Shown one piece after another: positions 8,981 through 18,129 of a DNA stretch of 64,000 nt. Positions within the stretch are counted from its first letter, which is position 1. The number at the start of each line of letters is the position of its first letter. Source of the stretch: Actinoplanes couchii (GTDB lineage: Bacteria; Actinomycetota; Actinomycetes; Mycobacteriales; Micromonosporaceae); contig NZ_BOMG01000114.1 in NCBI RefSeq assembly GCF_016862075.1, positions 1-64,000 on the forward strand. Direction: 5' to 3'. The position numbers and the translations under genes are program-made. The notes beneath the pieces are model-generated. The model did not search any database. It was not told where the DNA came from and was given only the letters and a program-made list of their open reading frames with translations.

Positions 8981-10533
8981 CCGCCGGTGGACGGGGACGG
9001 CAGCGGGCCCCGGTCGACGAAGCTGAACGAGGCGGCCGGCGGGGCGTCGCCCAGCACCTCCACGTAGAAGGCCTTGCTGTCGGGGCTCCACTGCAGGACC
9101 CCGTAGCTCTCGTTGGAGATCCAATAGGTCGGGCGCCCCTTGTCGTCCGTCTCCCCGGTCTTCGACGCCCGGAACAGGGTGCCCTCGGTGGCGTAACACT
9201 CGGCGGTCACCACCCGGGCGGCCCCGGCCGGGTTGAACTTGATCCCGAGACAGGGTTCCGGCGTCTCCGGATCGCTCAGATACCGGATCATGAACTCGAC
9301 CCCCGCCGGGATCAGCGCGAACTCCGACTTCGCCCCGGTGCCGTCCCCCACCTTCAGATCGGTGTAGTGCGACTCCATCGCCAGATCCCGGTCGATCTCG
9401 TCGACGTGGATCAGCGTCTTGCGGGTTCCCCGCAGGATCGCCTGGGTCTTCTGCTCCGCGGTCATCGACGGCGTCACCGACGGCTGCGCTGCCGACGGCA
9501 CCCCGGCGGAGGGCAACGGACCCGTCCCGGAGACCTGACCGGAGCCCCGCGACAGGTACCGGATCCCGATCCCGGCCCCGGCCGCCACCAGCACGGCGAG
9601 CACGGTGACCAGCACCGCCGCCCGGCGCCCGAACCGGGGCCGGGCGGCGACCACGGTCCCCGGGCCGCCCGCGACCGTCGGCACCGCGACGGTGGCGGCC
9701 GCCACGGTACGGTGGGTGTCCCCGGACAGCAGGAGATCCAGCAGCTCACGGGCGGTGGGTCGATCGTCCGGATCCTTGGCCAGCGCCCGCGCGACCACCC
9801 CGGTCAGCGACTCCGGCAGCCCGGTCAGGTCGGGCTCCTGGGTGAGGATCCGCATCGCGGTGGCCGCCGCCGAGTCGGCCGCGAACGGGGTCCGCCCGGT
9901 GGCCGCGAACGCCACCACCGCACCCCAGGCGAAGATGTCCGCCGCCGCCGTCACCGGGCGCCCGCCCACCGGGTCGTAACGCTCCGGCGCCATGTAGGCG
10001 ACCGTCCCGACCATCTGATCGGTACGGGTGTGCTGGCTGGTCGCCTCGAACGCCCGCGCGATCCCGAAGTCGATCACCTTGATGCCACCGCGCGCGAACA
10101 GCACGTTCCCCGGCTTGAGATCCCGGTGGATCACGCCCGCGCCGTGGATCGCGGTCAGCGCCGTGGCGATCCCCACCGCCACCCCGTGCAGGGCGGCGCC
10201 GGTCAGCGGGCCCTTCTCCTTGACCTCGGCGGCCAGGCTCGGCCCGTCGACGAACTCGACCACCAGGTACGGCGGCTCGTGATCCGGATCGGCGTCCAGC
10301 ACCTCGGCCGTCGAGAACGGCGGCACCTGCTGGGCCCGGTTCACCTCGCTGCGGAACCGGTTCCGGAACTCGGCCTCGTGCGCGAACTCGTTGCGCACCA
10401 TCTTGATCGCGACCAGCCGGCCGTCCGGCCCGCGCCCCAGGTAGACGGTGCCCATGCCGCCCTCGCCGAGCCGGCCGACCAGTTCGTACCGTCCCAGCTC
10501 GGCCGGGTCACCCGCCCGCAGCGGCATGCTCAT
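8977..10533 (-). CDS. Membrane-anchored Ser/Thr protein kinase (PknB-like catalytic domain)
   Basis: 518 residues. The kinase domain (about 14-275) is intact: glycine loop GEGGMG (23-28), Lys44 in VAIK, Glu63 as the likely helix-C partner, HRDLKPGN (136-143, catalytic Asp138), DFG (155-157) and GTVAYMAPE in the activation segment. A single transmembrane helix (VLVTVLAVLVAAGAGIGIRY) follows a Pro/Ala-rich juxtamembrane stretch. The extracellular part of about 180 residues has no PASTA repeats and is not recognised, so the ligand is unknown. Start ATG 10533 has AGGGGA upstream; the next ATG is two codons later. It ends on the stop codon of the convergent lipoprotein gene. Confidence 0.92.
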   Translation of the reverse strand: MSMPLRAGDPAELGRYELVGRLGEGGMGTVYLGRGPDGRLVAIKMVRNEFAHEAEFRNRFRSEVNRAQQVPPFSTAEVLDADPDHEPPYLVVEFVDGPSLAAEVKEKGPLTGAALHGVAVGIATALTAIHGAGVIHRDLKPGNVLFARGGIKVIDFGIARAFEATSQHTRTDQMVGTVAYMAPERYDPVGGRPVTAAADIFAWGAVVAFAATGRTPFAADSAAATAMRILTQEPDLTGLPESLTGVVARALAKDPDDRPTARELLDLLLSGDTHRTVAAATVAVPTVAGGPGTVVAARPRFGRRAAVLVTVLAVLVAAGAGIGIRYLSRGSGQVSGTGPLPSAGVPSAAQPSVTPSMTAEQKTQAILRGTRKTLIHVDEIDRDLAMESHYTDLKVGDGTGAKSEFALIPAGVEFMIRYLSDPETPEPCLGIKFNPAGAARVVTAECYATEGTLFRASKTGETDDKGRPTYWISNESYGVLQWSPDSKAFYVEVLGDAPPAASFSFVDRGPLPSPSTGG

Positions 10534-10736
10534 GCTCGTAGGTCCCCTCTGCCGCCGTCCCGGGCGCCGCAACCCGGCATCCTACCCATGGTGATCACCC
10601 CCACCGGCACGGCGGACGAGGGTCCGCCTTGCGACAGCTGTGCTGTCCGCGGCCCGACTCGGGGGCCGCCTGATCGGCCGGACACTGGTTCTTCATCCGC
10701 GGCCGTCGATCGGCCGTCAACCCGGAGGTGAATCCG

Positions 10737-11378
10737 GTGTTCGATCCGGCCCTCGTCATCGCCTGGACGGCAACCGCCCTGGAACGTTCCCGCTCACCGG
10801 TTCCCGAACCGGCGGCGCCCCTGCTGCAGGCGCTGATCGAGCGCATCCGGCAGCAGCTCGGCACCGACGCCCTGCGCGACCTGGCCGCCGATCCCGGCGA
10901 TCCGGAGATCCGCGCTCACCTCCAGGCCCGCCTGGAACGAGCCGCCTACTACGACCCGGCCTTCACCCGCGACCTCACCCACCTCCAACAGGACATCGAC
11001 CAGCAGAAACTCGTCAACCGGTACACGCCTTCGACTCCGGCCCCGATGCCCGGCGGCTTCCCGGACCCGGATCCGGGCCGATGGGAGGTCCCGGCCCTGG
11101 GTAGTGGGCCCGCGACACCGCCCGCCTCCGCCGATCGCCCGCTGTCCGCCGCGCTCCCGTCGCACGGGATGCGCATTCCCCGTTACTCCCGGAACCTGAT
11201 CGTTCTCGGCACCCTGATCAGCGTGCTCTGCCTGGTCAACCTGGTGGCCCTGATGAACATCGAGGGGTCGTGGGACTCGCCGTTGCCGGGCGCCCTGCCG
11301 ACCCTGGCCGCCCTGGTCACCGGGCTGCTCCTGCTGGCCGCCGGGGTGGCGACGGCCCGGCCGGCCCGCCGGCGCTGA
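10737..11378 (+). CDS. Membrane protein of unknown function
   Basis: About 213 residues. The N-terminal half is soluble and helical, rich in Arg/Gln/Leu. A Pro/Gly-rich linker follows, then two hydrophobic helices near the C-terminus (NLIVLGTLISVLCLVNLVAL and the LAALVTGLLLLAAGVATA region) with a basic tail, so it is probably anchored in the membrane with the N-domain inside. GTG 10737 is chosen over GTG 10728 because GGAGG at 10724-10728 then sits eight bases upstream. The family is not recognised. Confidence 0.65.
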   Translation: MFDPALVIAWTATALERSRSPVPEPAAPLLQALIERIRQQLGTDALRDLAADPGDPEIRAHLQARLERAAYYDPAFTRDLTHLQQDIDQQKLVNRYTPSTPAPMPGGFPDPDPGRWEVPALGSGPATPPASADRPLSAALPSHGMRIPRYSRNLIVLGTLISVLCLVNLVALMNIEGSWDSPLPGALPTLAALVTGLLLLAAGVATARPARRR

Positions 11379-11386
11379 CCTCGGCG

Positions 11387-11426
11387 GCGCCGGCCCGGAT
11401 GCGGGGGAGCGCATCCGGGCCGGCGC
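11387..11426. terminator. Strong bidirectional hairpin terminator
   Basis: Perfect 17-bp stem (GCGCCGGCCCGGATGCG and its complement) with a 6-base loop, between two convergent transcription units. Confidence 0.85.
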
Positions 11427-11431
11427 GGCGG

Positions 11432-13159
11432 TCATGCCGGTGTCAGCCGCCAGCCCCGGGCGCGGGAGCGCTCGTTCCAGAAGTGGGCGTACTGACCGTT
11501 GCGCAGCAGCAACTCCTCGTGGGTGCCGCTCTCGGCGACACCGCCGTCGGCCAGGACCACGATCTGGTCGGCGCTCTGCACCGTCCGCAGGCGGTGGGCG
11601 ATCACCAGCAGGGTCCGGTCCCGGGACAGGGCGGTCAGCGCCGCCGTGATCGCCGCCTCGTTGTCCTGGTCCAGGGCCGCGGTCGCCTCGTCCAGGAGCA
11701 CGATCGGCGCGTCCTTCAGGATGGCCCGGGCGATGGAGATCCGCTGCCGCTCACCACCGGAGAGCCGCGCCCCGCCCTCGCCGACGCGGGTGTCGTACCC
11801 GTCGGGCAGCCGGTCGGCGATCTCGTCGACCCGGGCCAGTGCGGCAGCCGCGGCGACCTCGGCGTCGGTGGCGTCGGCCCGCCCGGCCCGGATGTTGTCG
11901 GCGATGCCGGCGTCGAAGAGGTACACGTCCTGGAACACGACCGAGATCTGCGACATCAGCTGTTCGGTGGTGAGGTCGCGGACGTCGGCTCCGCCCACCC
12001 GTACGACGCCGGTCCGGGTGTCGAAGAACCTGGCCACCAATCGCACGACCGTGGTCTTGCCCGAGCCCGACGCCCCGACCAGGGCCGTCACGGACCGGGC
12101 CGGCACGCGGAGACTCACGTCGCGCAGCACCGGTCGGGAGTCGTAGCCGAACCCCACCCCGTCCAGCTCGATCGTCCCGGGCGTGGTGAACGTCCCGGCG
12201 GTGGCGGGTTCCGGCAGGACCGGCGTGGCGAGCAGTTCGTCCACCCGGGCGAGGCTGTTTCCGGCCATCCGCACGGCGGCGCCGAGCTCGGCGGCGGCCA
12301 TCAGCGGTTCGGCGAACCGCACGGTGAGCACGAGCAGCGCGATGAGCGCGGCGGCGTCGACCGTGGGCCCGGAGGTGGCCAGGTACACCCCGGTGATCAG
12401 CACGATCGTCACCAGCGCCTGGACGACGAGCCCGGCGGCGGCCAGTCCCGGAACGGCCCGGAGCAGTTGCTTGCGCCCAGCGGCCCGCTGTTCGAGCAGG
12501 GCCGCCTCCAGCTGATCGAAATCGGACCGGCCGTGGGCCCGCAGGACCGCCTGGTTCTGCGCGAACTCGACCACCCGGTTGGCGGCCTCCACTCCGGCGG
12601 CGTCGACGGCGTGGTCGGTGGCGGCGAACAGCCGCGCGGTCCACCGGAACACCAGGATCACCAGTGGCACGGCGACCAGGGTGGCCACGGCGAGCCGCCA
12701 GTCCAGGAAGATCATGGCGAAGACCACGACGGCCGGCGTGACGTACGACGTGACCAGCGGCGCGAGCAGGTGGGCCGGCACGCCCATGATGTCGACGACG
12801 CCGGTGCTGCTCATCCGGGCGACCCGCCCGACCCGCGCCGGGGTGAACCAGCCGAGCGGCAGGGCGGCCAGGTGGTCGCCGATCCGGTGGTGCAGGGCCT
12901 GGGACAGCGCCGTCCCGAGCCGGTACCCGAGCTGGGCCTGGATCCAGTAGGCGGCGGCGCACGCGACCACGGTGCCGGCGAGCACCGCCACCCAGGGCAG
13001 GGCGGCGTCCACGTCACCGCGCAACAGCGGACGGAGCACCGGCACGATCAGCACGAACGCCAGTCCCTGCAGGATCGCGTAGACGATCAACCCGGCGAGG
13101 TGCATCCGGAGCGGCCGGGCGTACGGGGCGCCGAGCACCCGGGAGAGCCGGCGGATCAT
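11432..13159 (-). CDS. ABC transporter, fused permease/ATPase, siderophore-type (second half of a heterodimer)
   Basis: A 575-residue half-transporter: about six transmembrane helices (residues 15-310), then a nucleotide-binding domain with Walker A GASGSGKTT, signature LSGGERQRISIARAI, Walker B IVLLDEATAALD and the His switch (VIAHRL). Its start overlaps the stop of the preceding transporter gene (ATGA), so the two should form a heterodimer. The exporter-type fold, two-gene layout and upstream iron box resemble IrtAB of mycobacteria and YbtPQ of Yersinia, which import ferric siderophores despite the exporter fold. That role is inferred from context; drug or peptide export remains possible. 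Confidence 0.85.
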   Translation of the reverse strand: MIRRLSRVLGAPYARPLRMHLAGLIVYAILQGLAFVLIVPVLRPLLRGDVDAALPWVAVLAGTVVACAAAYWIQAQLGYRLGTALSQALHHRIGDHLAALPLGWFTPARVGRVARMSSTGVVDIMGVPAHLLAPLVTSYVTPAVVVFAMIFLDWRLAVATLVAVPLVILVFRWTARLFAATDHAVDAAGVEAANRVVEFAQNQAVLRAHGRSDFDQLEAALLEQRAAGRKQLLRAVPGLAAAGLVVQALVTIVLITGVYLATSGPTVDAAALIALLVLTVRFAEPLMAAAELGAAVRMAGNSLARVDELLATPVLPEPATAGTFTTPGTIELDGVGFGYDSRPVLRDVSLRVPARSVTALVGASGSGKTTVVRLVARFFDTRTGVVRVGGADVRDLTTEQLMSQISVVFQDVYLFDAGIADNIRAGRADATDAEVAAAAALARVDEIADRLPDGYDTRVGEGGARLSGGERQRISIARAILKDAPIVLLDEATAALDQDNEAAITAALTALSRDRTLLVIAHRLRTVQSADQIVVLADGGVAESGTHEELLLRNGQYAHFWNERSRARGWRLTPA

Positions 13160-14868
13160 CGGGCGACCTCCATCGACGACGCGTTCCAGAGCGAGGCGTA
13201 CCGGCCGCCGGCCGCCAGCAGGGTTTCGTGGGTGCCCTGTTCGGCGATCCGCCCGCCGTCCAGGACGAGGATCTGGTCGGCGCCGGCGATGGTGTGCAGC
13301 CGGTGCGCGATGACCAGCAGGGTCCGCCCGGCGATCAGCCCGGACAGCGCGTCCTGGATGGCGGCCTCGGACTCCGGGTCGGCGAACGCGGTGGCCTCGT
13401 CGAGCACGAGGATCGGCGCGTCGGCGAGAACGGCCCGGGCGATGGAGACCCGCTGGGCCTCGCCGCCGGACAGATGCGCGCCCTCGCCGACGACGGTGTC
13501 GTAGCCGTCCGGCAGTTCCAGGATCCGGTCGTGGATCCGGGCGGCGGTGGCGGCCGCGATCACCTCGTCGGCGCCCGCGCCGGGCCGGGCCAGCGCGATG
13601 TTGTCGTGCAGGCTGGCGCGCAGCAGGCGGACGTCCTGGAAGACGAAGCCGACCTGCCGGTAGAGGTCGGCCGGCGCGATGTCGCGGACGTCCGCCCCGC
13701 CGACGGTGATCGTCCCGCTGGTCACGTCGAAGAAGCGCGGAACCAGCGCGGCCAGGGTGGACTTGCCGGATCCGGAGGGACCGACGAGGGCGGTGACGGT
13801 GCCGGGCTCCAGCACCACGTCGATATCGGTCAGCACGTCGACACGTCCGTCGTAGCTGAACCCGACCCCGGCGAACACGATCCGGTTGTCGGCCGGTGCG
13901 GCGGGCCGGGCGGAGACCGGCAGCGGCTCGACGGCCAGCAGCCCGGCGACCCGCTCGGCCGCGGCGCGGGCCTGGCGCAGGCTGTTGGCGCCGAAGCCGA
14001 GGGCCAGCACCGGGCCGGTCAGACCGACGCCGAGCAGCACGAACGGCAGCACGTCGGCGGGTGCCAGCCAGCCGGCCGAGACGAACCAGACGCCGCCGCC
14101 GAGGGAGACCAGCAGCATGACGGCGGGGGAGATGAGGGCGCTGGCGAAGGCTTCGACCCGGGTCATCGAGGTGGCCCAGGCGCCGAAGAACACCGCGAAG
14201 TCGTCGGCGGCGGTCCGGAACCGGCCGTGGGCCTTGCGGGCCTGACCGAACGTCTTGACGACGGCGATGCCCTGCACGAACTCGACGACAGCGGTGTTGA
14301 TGCGGGTCAGCGCGGCCGTGTACTGCGTCATCTTCTCCGGGTAGCCGCGCATCAGCACCGCGTACGACCCGAGGAACAGTGGCAGCACCGCCAGGATCAG
14401 CAGGGTGAGCCGCCAGTCCACCCAGAACAGGTAGCCGAGCGCGGCGATCGGTGTGACCACCGCCGCGACCAGGTCGTTCACCGCGTGGCCGACGAGGTGG
14501 TGCATGGCGCCGACGTCGTCCTGCGCGGCCTTCTTGATCTCGCCGGAGGACCGTTCGGTGAACCAGCCGAGCGGCACCCGGGCCAGGTGCCGGGCGATCC
14601 GGGTGCGGATGTCGTGCTGCAACTCGGCGTCGGCGATGTGCGTGACCGCGTTGGCGACCGCTATCGTGATCAGGCGGGTGAGCAGGCCGCCGATCGCCCA
14701 GATCACGGCGCTCCAGGGATCACCCGAGCCGCCCAGCAGTATCCGCCCGAGTTCGGCGATCGCCAGGAACGGCACCAGCCCGGCCAGCGCGGAGACGACC
14801 TGCAGCGCCCCCGCGATCACCAGCGGGGTCCGGACCGGTCTGAGCAGCGTGCCCAGGTCCGATGACAT
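13156..14868 (-). CDS. ABC transporter, fused permease/ATPase, siderophore-type (first half of a heterodimer)
   Basis: A 570-residue half-transporter with six predicted membrane helices and a complete ATPase domain: Walker A GPSGSGKST, signature LSGGEAQRVSIARAV, Walker B ILVLDEATAFAD, His switch VIAHRL. ATG 14868 is the chosen start: GGAGG lies five bases upstream, whereas the GTG at 14874 overlaps that ribosome binding site. A 19-bp sequence resembling an IdeR/DmdR iron box lies 28 bases upstream of the start, separating this unit from the TetR gene and suggesting a separate iron-repressed promoter. Confidence 0.87.
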   Translation of the reverse strand: MSSDLGTLLRPVRTPLVIAGALQVVSALAGLVPFLAIAELGRILLGGSGDPWSAVIWAIGGLLTRLITIAVANAVTHIADAELQHDIRTRIARHLARVPLGWFTERSSGEIKKAAQDDVGAMHHLVGHAVNDLVAAVVTPIAALGYLFWVDWRLTLLILAVLPLFLGSYAVLMRGYPEKMTQYTAALTRINTAVVEFVQGIAVVKTFGQARKAHGRFRTAADDFAVFFGAWATSMTRVEAFASALISPAVMLLVSLGGGVWFVSAGWLAPADVLPFVLLGVGLTGPVLALGFGANSLRQARAAAERVAGLLAVEPLPVSARPAAPADNRIVFAGVGFSYDGRVDVLTDIDVVLEPGTVTALVGPSGSGKSTLAALVPRFFDVTSGTITVGGADVRDIAPADLYRQVGFVFQDVRLLRASLHDNIALARPGAGADEVIAAATAARIHDRILELPDGYDTVVGEGAHLSGGEAQRVSIARAVLADAPILVLDEATAFADPESEAAIQDALSGLIAGRTLLVIAHRLHTIAGADQILVLDGGRIAEQGTHETLLAAGGRYASLWNASSMEVAR

Positions 14869-14895
14869 CTCCACCTCCTGCGTACAGTGTAAACA

Positions 14896-14914
14896 AGAGG
14901 TAAGGCTTGCCTAA
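14896..14914. promoter_or_regulatory. Candidate iron box (IdeR/DmdR-type operator)
   Basis: The core AGGTAAGGCTTGCCTA is nearly palindromic. By my alignment the 19-mer matches 14 of 19 positions of the actinobacterial iron-box consensus TTAGGTTAGGCTAACCTAA. It lies directly before the ABC transporter pair. Confidence 0.7.
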
Positions 14915-14927
14915 CTTGGGCGACTGG

Positions 14928-15545
14928 TCAAGCGGTGATGAGCCCCGTCACCAGCGCACGCAGCCCGGCCTCGTGAACCCGCGCCGGATCCAACCCGTCC
15001 AGCAGCGGCACAGCGGTCACCACGTGCGGCAGATCGGCCAGCGGCGCCCGCCCGGTCAGTTCCCGCCGGCGCGCCACGGCGTCCGGGTCGGTCGGGCGCG
15101 TCGCGCACAGCGCGCCCACGGTGAAATTCCAGAGATTGACGTACGCCGTGACAGCGCGTTCCGTGTCCAGTCCGGCGGCCCGCAGCGCACCCAGAGCGGC
15201 ATCCACGAAGATCAGCGCCCGTGGTGCGAACAGCTCACCCTCCCGCAGCACGTCCACGGCCCACACGTGCGCCCCGAGATAGGCGTGCAACCCTCGGAAG
15301 AGCGACACCACCTGCTCCTGCGGTACGTCATCGGCAACGGTCACGTCGATACCCTCGGCCAGGTCCTCCAGTACCAGCACGAGCAGTTCGGACCGGTCGT
15401 CGACGTGCCGGTACAGCGCCATCGGCGAGCACCCGAGCAGCGCCGCCACCCGGCGCATCGTCACCGCCTCGACCCCGCCGGTCTCGGCCAGCTCCCGGCC
15501 CGCCGCGATCACGGCGGCCCTGGTCAGCGTCCGTTTCGCGGCCAT
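14928..15545 (-). CDS. TetR-family transcriptional regulator
   Basis: 205 residues. The N-terminal helix-turn-helix is clear: LTRAAVIAAGRELAETGG, then VTMRRVAALLGCSPMALYRHVDDRSELL (about residues 28-55). The C-terminal ligand-binding half is helical and not assignable to a known ligand. It starts four bases after the MarR stop, so the two regulators are co-transcribed leftward. The ABC pair follows downstream but has its own iron box, so whether TetR controls it is open. Confidence 0.9.
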   Translation of the reverse strand: MAAKRTLTRAAVIAAGRELAETGGVEAVTMRRVAALLGCSPMALYRHVDDRSELLVLVLEDLAEGIDVTVADDVPQEQVVSLFRGLHAYLGAHVWAVDVLREGELFAPRALIFVDAALGALRAAGLDTERAVTAYVNLWNFTVGALCATRPTDPDAVARRRELTGRAPLADLPHVVTAVPLLDGLDPARVHEAGLRALVTGLITA

Positions 15546-15549
15546 CGCG

Positions 15550-15990
15550 TCACGCGTCCCCGGCGACGTGTTGCTCGTACCGCAGCAGGGTGTCGACGAA
15601 CATCCGCTGCTGCTCGGCGGTGAGCGGCGCGAGCGCGTGCCGCCACGCGCGGGCGCCGGGGGAGAGCCACGCCGAGATGGCCGGGCGGCTGGTGTCGCTG
15701 ATGTCGACGATCCGCCGTCGCCGGTCGGCCTCGTCGGCCCGCCGGGCCAGCACCCCTTTGCGGGTCAGGTCGCCGATCAGCAGGCTGACCGTGGTCGGTG
15801 CGACGCCGAGACGCGCGGCCAGCTCGTTGACGGTGAGCGGCCCGTCGAGCAGCAGCAGCGACAGCAGGGTCAGATGCCGGGGCGCCAGATCGAGGTCCCG
15901 GATCTCGTCGGGCGGCGGGATCCGCTTGACCCGCCCGACCATACGGGGCATCACCAGCAGTAGTTCCCGGACCGCGTCCTCGGTTGACAC
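15550..15990 (-). CDS. MarR-family transcriptional regulator
   Basis: About 146 residues with a winged helix-turn-helix: LTVNELAARLGVAPTTVSLL then GDLTRKGVLARRADEADRRR (the basic wing). GTG 15990 is chosen because GGGGAG lies about seven bases upstream; TTG 16005 would put that site inside the gene. It is divergent from the tautomerase-like gene, and the shared intergenic region carries repeated CAAAGCCTTT elements, so it probably regulates itself and that gene. Confidence 0.85.
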   Translation of the reverse strand: MSTEDAVRELLLVMPRMVGRVKRIPPPDEIRDLDLAPRHLTLLSLLLLDGPLTVNELAARLGVAPTTVSLLIGDLTRKGVLARRADEADRRRRIVDISDTSRPAISAWLSPGARAWRHALAPLTAEQQRMFVDTLLRYEQHVAGDA

Positions 15991-16004
15991 CCTCGTACTC
16001 CCCA

Positions 16005-16045
16005 ATTATCTTTGCTTTCAAAGCCTTTGTCTCCAAAGCCTTTCG
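16005..16045. promoter_or_regulatory. Candidate MarR operator region
   Basis: In the divergent MarR/tautomerase promoter region, the palindrome CAAAGCCTTTG (16019-16029) is followed by a near copy CAAAGCCTTTC (16034-16044) fifteen bases later; CTTTGCTTTCAAAG partly overlaps the first. The region is A/T-rich relative to its surroundings. Confidence 0.55.
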
Positions 16046-16055
16046 GGGGATCCTA

Positions 16056-16426
16056 ATGCCGCACCTGTCCGTCCACGCGCCGGAGACCGACCTGACCGGC
16101 AACGAGCCCCGCCTGATCGCCGCGCTCACCGAGGCGGTGGTGGCCGTCTACGGCGACTGGGCCCGCCCCTCGTCGACATCCGCCTGCACGGTGTCGCACC
16201 CGGCCGCTGGGGAGTCGGCGGCGTCCCGGCCGGCAGTCCCGCGGCGGCCGTCACGTTCGGTATCAAGGAGGCCGCGTTCACCCGCCCCGGCGTGGTCGAG
16301 CAGCTCGCCGCCGGGGTGACCGGCGCACTCGCCGACGTGCTGGGCGAACCGCACCGGGCCGCCGCCGTCGACTTCGTCGCCACGATCCCCGGCCGCTCCT
16401 TCGCCGGCGGCGTGCTGCACGACTGA
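16056..16426 (+). pseudogene. Tautomerase (4-oxalocrotonate tautomerase superfamily) with a frameshift
   Basis: Reading starts well at ATG 16056 (GGGGGA upstream) as MPHLSVHAPETDLTG, with the Pro that becomes the catalytic N-terminal residue in this superfamily. That frame stays sensible to GDWAR near 16163, then turns to Ser/Arg/Pro noise. The protein continues in the -1 frame as PLVDIRLHGVAPGRWGVGG through IPGRSFAGGVLHD to the TGA at 16424-16426. A single missing base in the C-rich run GCCCGCCCCTCG would explain it. Restored, the product would be about 124 residues. This is either a pseudogene or a sequencing/assembly error. Confidence 0.75.
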
Positions 16427-16473
16427 CAGCCTTCGGCGCCTTACGGCCATCGACGCCTTACGATCACCGGGTG

Positions 16474-17991
16474 ATGACTGCTCCACTGCGGACAGACGAT
16501 CCGGTCCGGCGCCGGCTGGCGACACCCGGCCGGCGCTTCGACACACACTCCTGGCTGATCACCGCGCTGATCACGGTGATCGCCGGGATCCTGCGGTTCG
16601 CCGGTCTGGAGAACCCGAAAGGGCTGGTCTTCGACGAGGTCTACTATCCGACCGACGCCTGGGACCTGCTTCAGCACGGTGTGGAGTGGGACGAGAAGAG
16701 CAACAGCGCGGCGTACGTCGTACACCCGCCGCTCGGGAAATGGCTGATCGCCTTCGGCGAGTACTTCTTCGGCAACAACGAGTTCGGCTGGCGGTTCTCC
16801 ACCGCCGTGGCCGGCACCCTGATGGTGCTGATCCTGATCCGGGTGGCCTACCGGATGTTCGGCTCCCTGGTGCTGGCCGGTGCCGCGGGCCTGCTGATGG
16901 CCCTGGACGGCTTCCAGTTGGTGCTGTCCCGGACGTCGTTGCTGGACATCTTCGTCGCCCTGTTCATCCTGATGAGTTTCGCCGCGATGCTGCTGGACCG
17001 GGATCACTACCGGCGTAGCTGGCAACGGGCACTCGACGACGGTTACGACCCGGACAAGACCCCGCACCTGCCCCGGTTCGTGCCGTGGTGGCTGCTGGTC
17101 GCCGGGATCACCTTCGGCATGGCCTGCGGGGTCAAGTGGAGCGCGCTGTTCTTCGCCCCGTTCCTGGCCGCGCTGGTGCTCGTCTGGCGGTCGCAGGCGC
17201 GCCGGTCGGCCGGGGTGCACGGCCCGGTCGTCGCCGGGATCCTCGGTGATCTGGGCTGGTTGATCCTCAGCTTCGGTATCGCGATCCTGGTCTACCTGGC
17301 CTGCTGGACCGGCTGGTTCGTCACCGACGACGGCTGGTTCCGGCACTACCGCGCCGACAACGGCTGGAGCGAGCCCCCGGTCGCCGGCGCCCTGCTCAAT
17401 CTCGCCCACTACCACTCGGAAGCGTTCAACTTCCACACCGGACTGACCGAGAAGCACACCTATCAGTCCTGGCCCTGGCAGTGGCTGCTGCTCGGCCGCC
17501 CGGTCGCCTTCTACTGGAATCCGGGCGGCGGGTGCGGCGCGCCGTCGTGCGCCGCCGAGGTGCTGCTGCTCGGCACTCCGGTGCTGTGGTGGTCGTTCAT
17601 CCCGGCGCTGGGTGTCCTCACCTGGTTCGGCGTGACCAGGCGGGACTGGCGGGCGTACGCCCTGATGACCGGCGTGGTGGCCGGCCTGCTGCCGTGGTTC
17701 TGGTACGCGGTCCAGGACGGCCGCACGATGTTCGCCTTCTACACGATGCCCGCCCTACCGTTCCTGATCCTGGCGGTGACCTACGCCCTGGGAGCGATCA
17801 TGACCCCACCGGCCGGAATGCTGACAGGCGACGAACGCTCCGACCGCCAGATCGTCGGAACGGTGGTAGCCGGCACCTTCATGGCGCTGGTGGCCCTCTG
17901 CTTCGCCTACTTCTACCCGGTCTTCGTAGGAACGTCCCTGCCCTACGAAGACTGGTCGACCCGCATGTGGCTGGGCGGCCGCTGGATCTGA
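16474..17991 (+). CDS. pmt: Protein O-mannosyltransferase (Pmt, GT39 family)
   Basis: About 505 residues and roughly eleven membrane helices. It transfers mannose from polyprenyl-phosphate-mannose to Ser/Thr of secreted proteins at the outer face of the membrane. The first extracytoplasmic loop carries the family motif FDEVYYPTDAWDL with the catalytic Asp-Glu pair near residues 54-55, followed by YVVHPPLGKWLIAFGE. The C-terminal half keeps the loop preceding YQSWPWQWLLLGRPVAFYWN. Length and motifs match actinobacterial Pmt (the Rv1002c group). ATG 16474 is chosen; a GTG lies one codon upstream. It stands alone, with the tautomerase remnant upstream. Confidence 0.9.
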   Translation: MTAPLRTDDPVRRRLATPGRRFDTHSWLITALITVIAGILRFAGLENPKGLVFDEVYYPTDAWDLLQHGVEWDEKSNSAAYVVHPPLGKWLIAFGEYFFGNNEFGWRFSTAVAGTLMVLILIRVAYRMFGSLVLAGAAGLLMALDGFQLVLSRTSLLDIFVALFILMSFAAMLLDRDHYRRSWQRALDDGYDPDKTPHLPRFVPWWLLVAGITFGMACGVKWSALFFAPFLAALVLVWRSQARRSAGVHGPVVAGILGDLGWLILSFGIAILVYLACWTGWFVTDDGWFRHYRADNGWSEPPVAGALLNLAHYHSEAFNFHTGLTEKHTYQSWPWQWLLLGRPVAFYWNPGGGCGAPSCAAEVLLLGTPVLWWSFIPALGVLTWFGVTRRDWRAYALMTGVVAGLLPWFWYAVQDGRTMFAFYTMPALPFLILAVTYALGAIMTPPAGMLTGDERSDRQIVGTVVAGTFMALVALCFAYFYPVFVGTSLPYEDWSTRMWLGGRWI

Positions 17992-18129
17992 CCCGCGTTG
18001 CGAGATCGGCAGACACCTCAGTCGGCTCTCGACGCGCGGGAACTCTCGAAGCTGATCGGCGAACTTCCTCTCGGGGCGGGAGGGATCTCGCTCCTCAAGC
18101 ACCAGGACTTCAAGATCGAGGAGGTAGTG

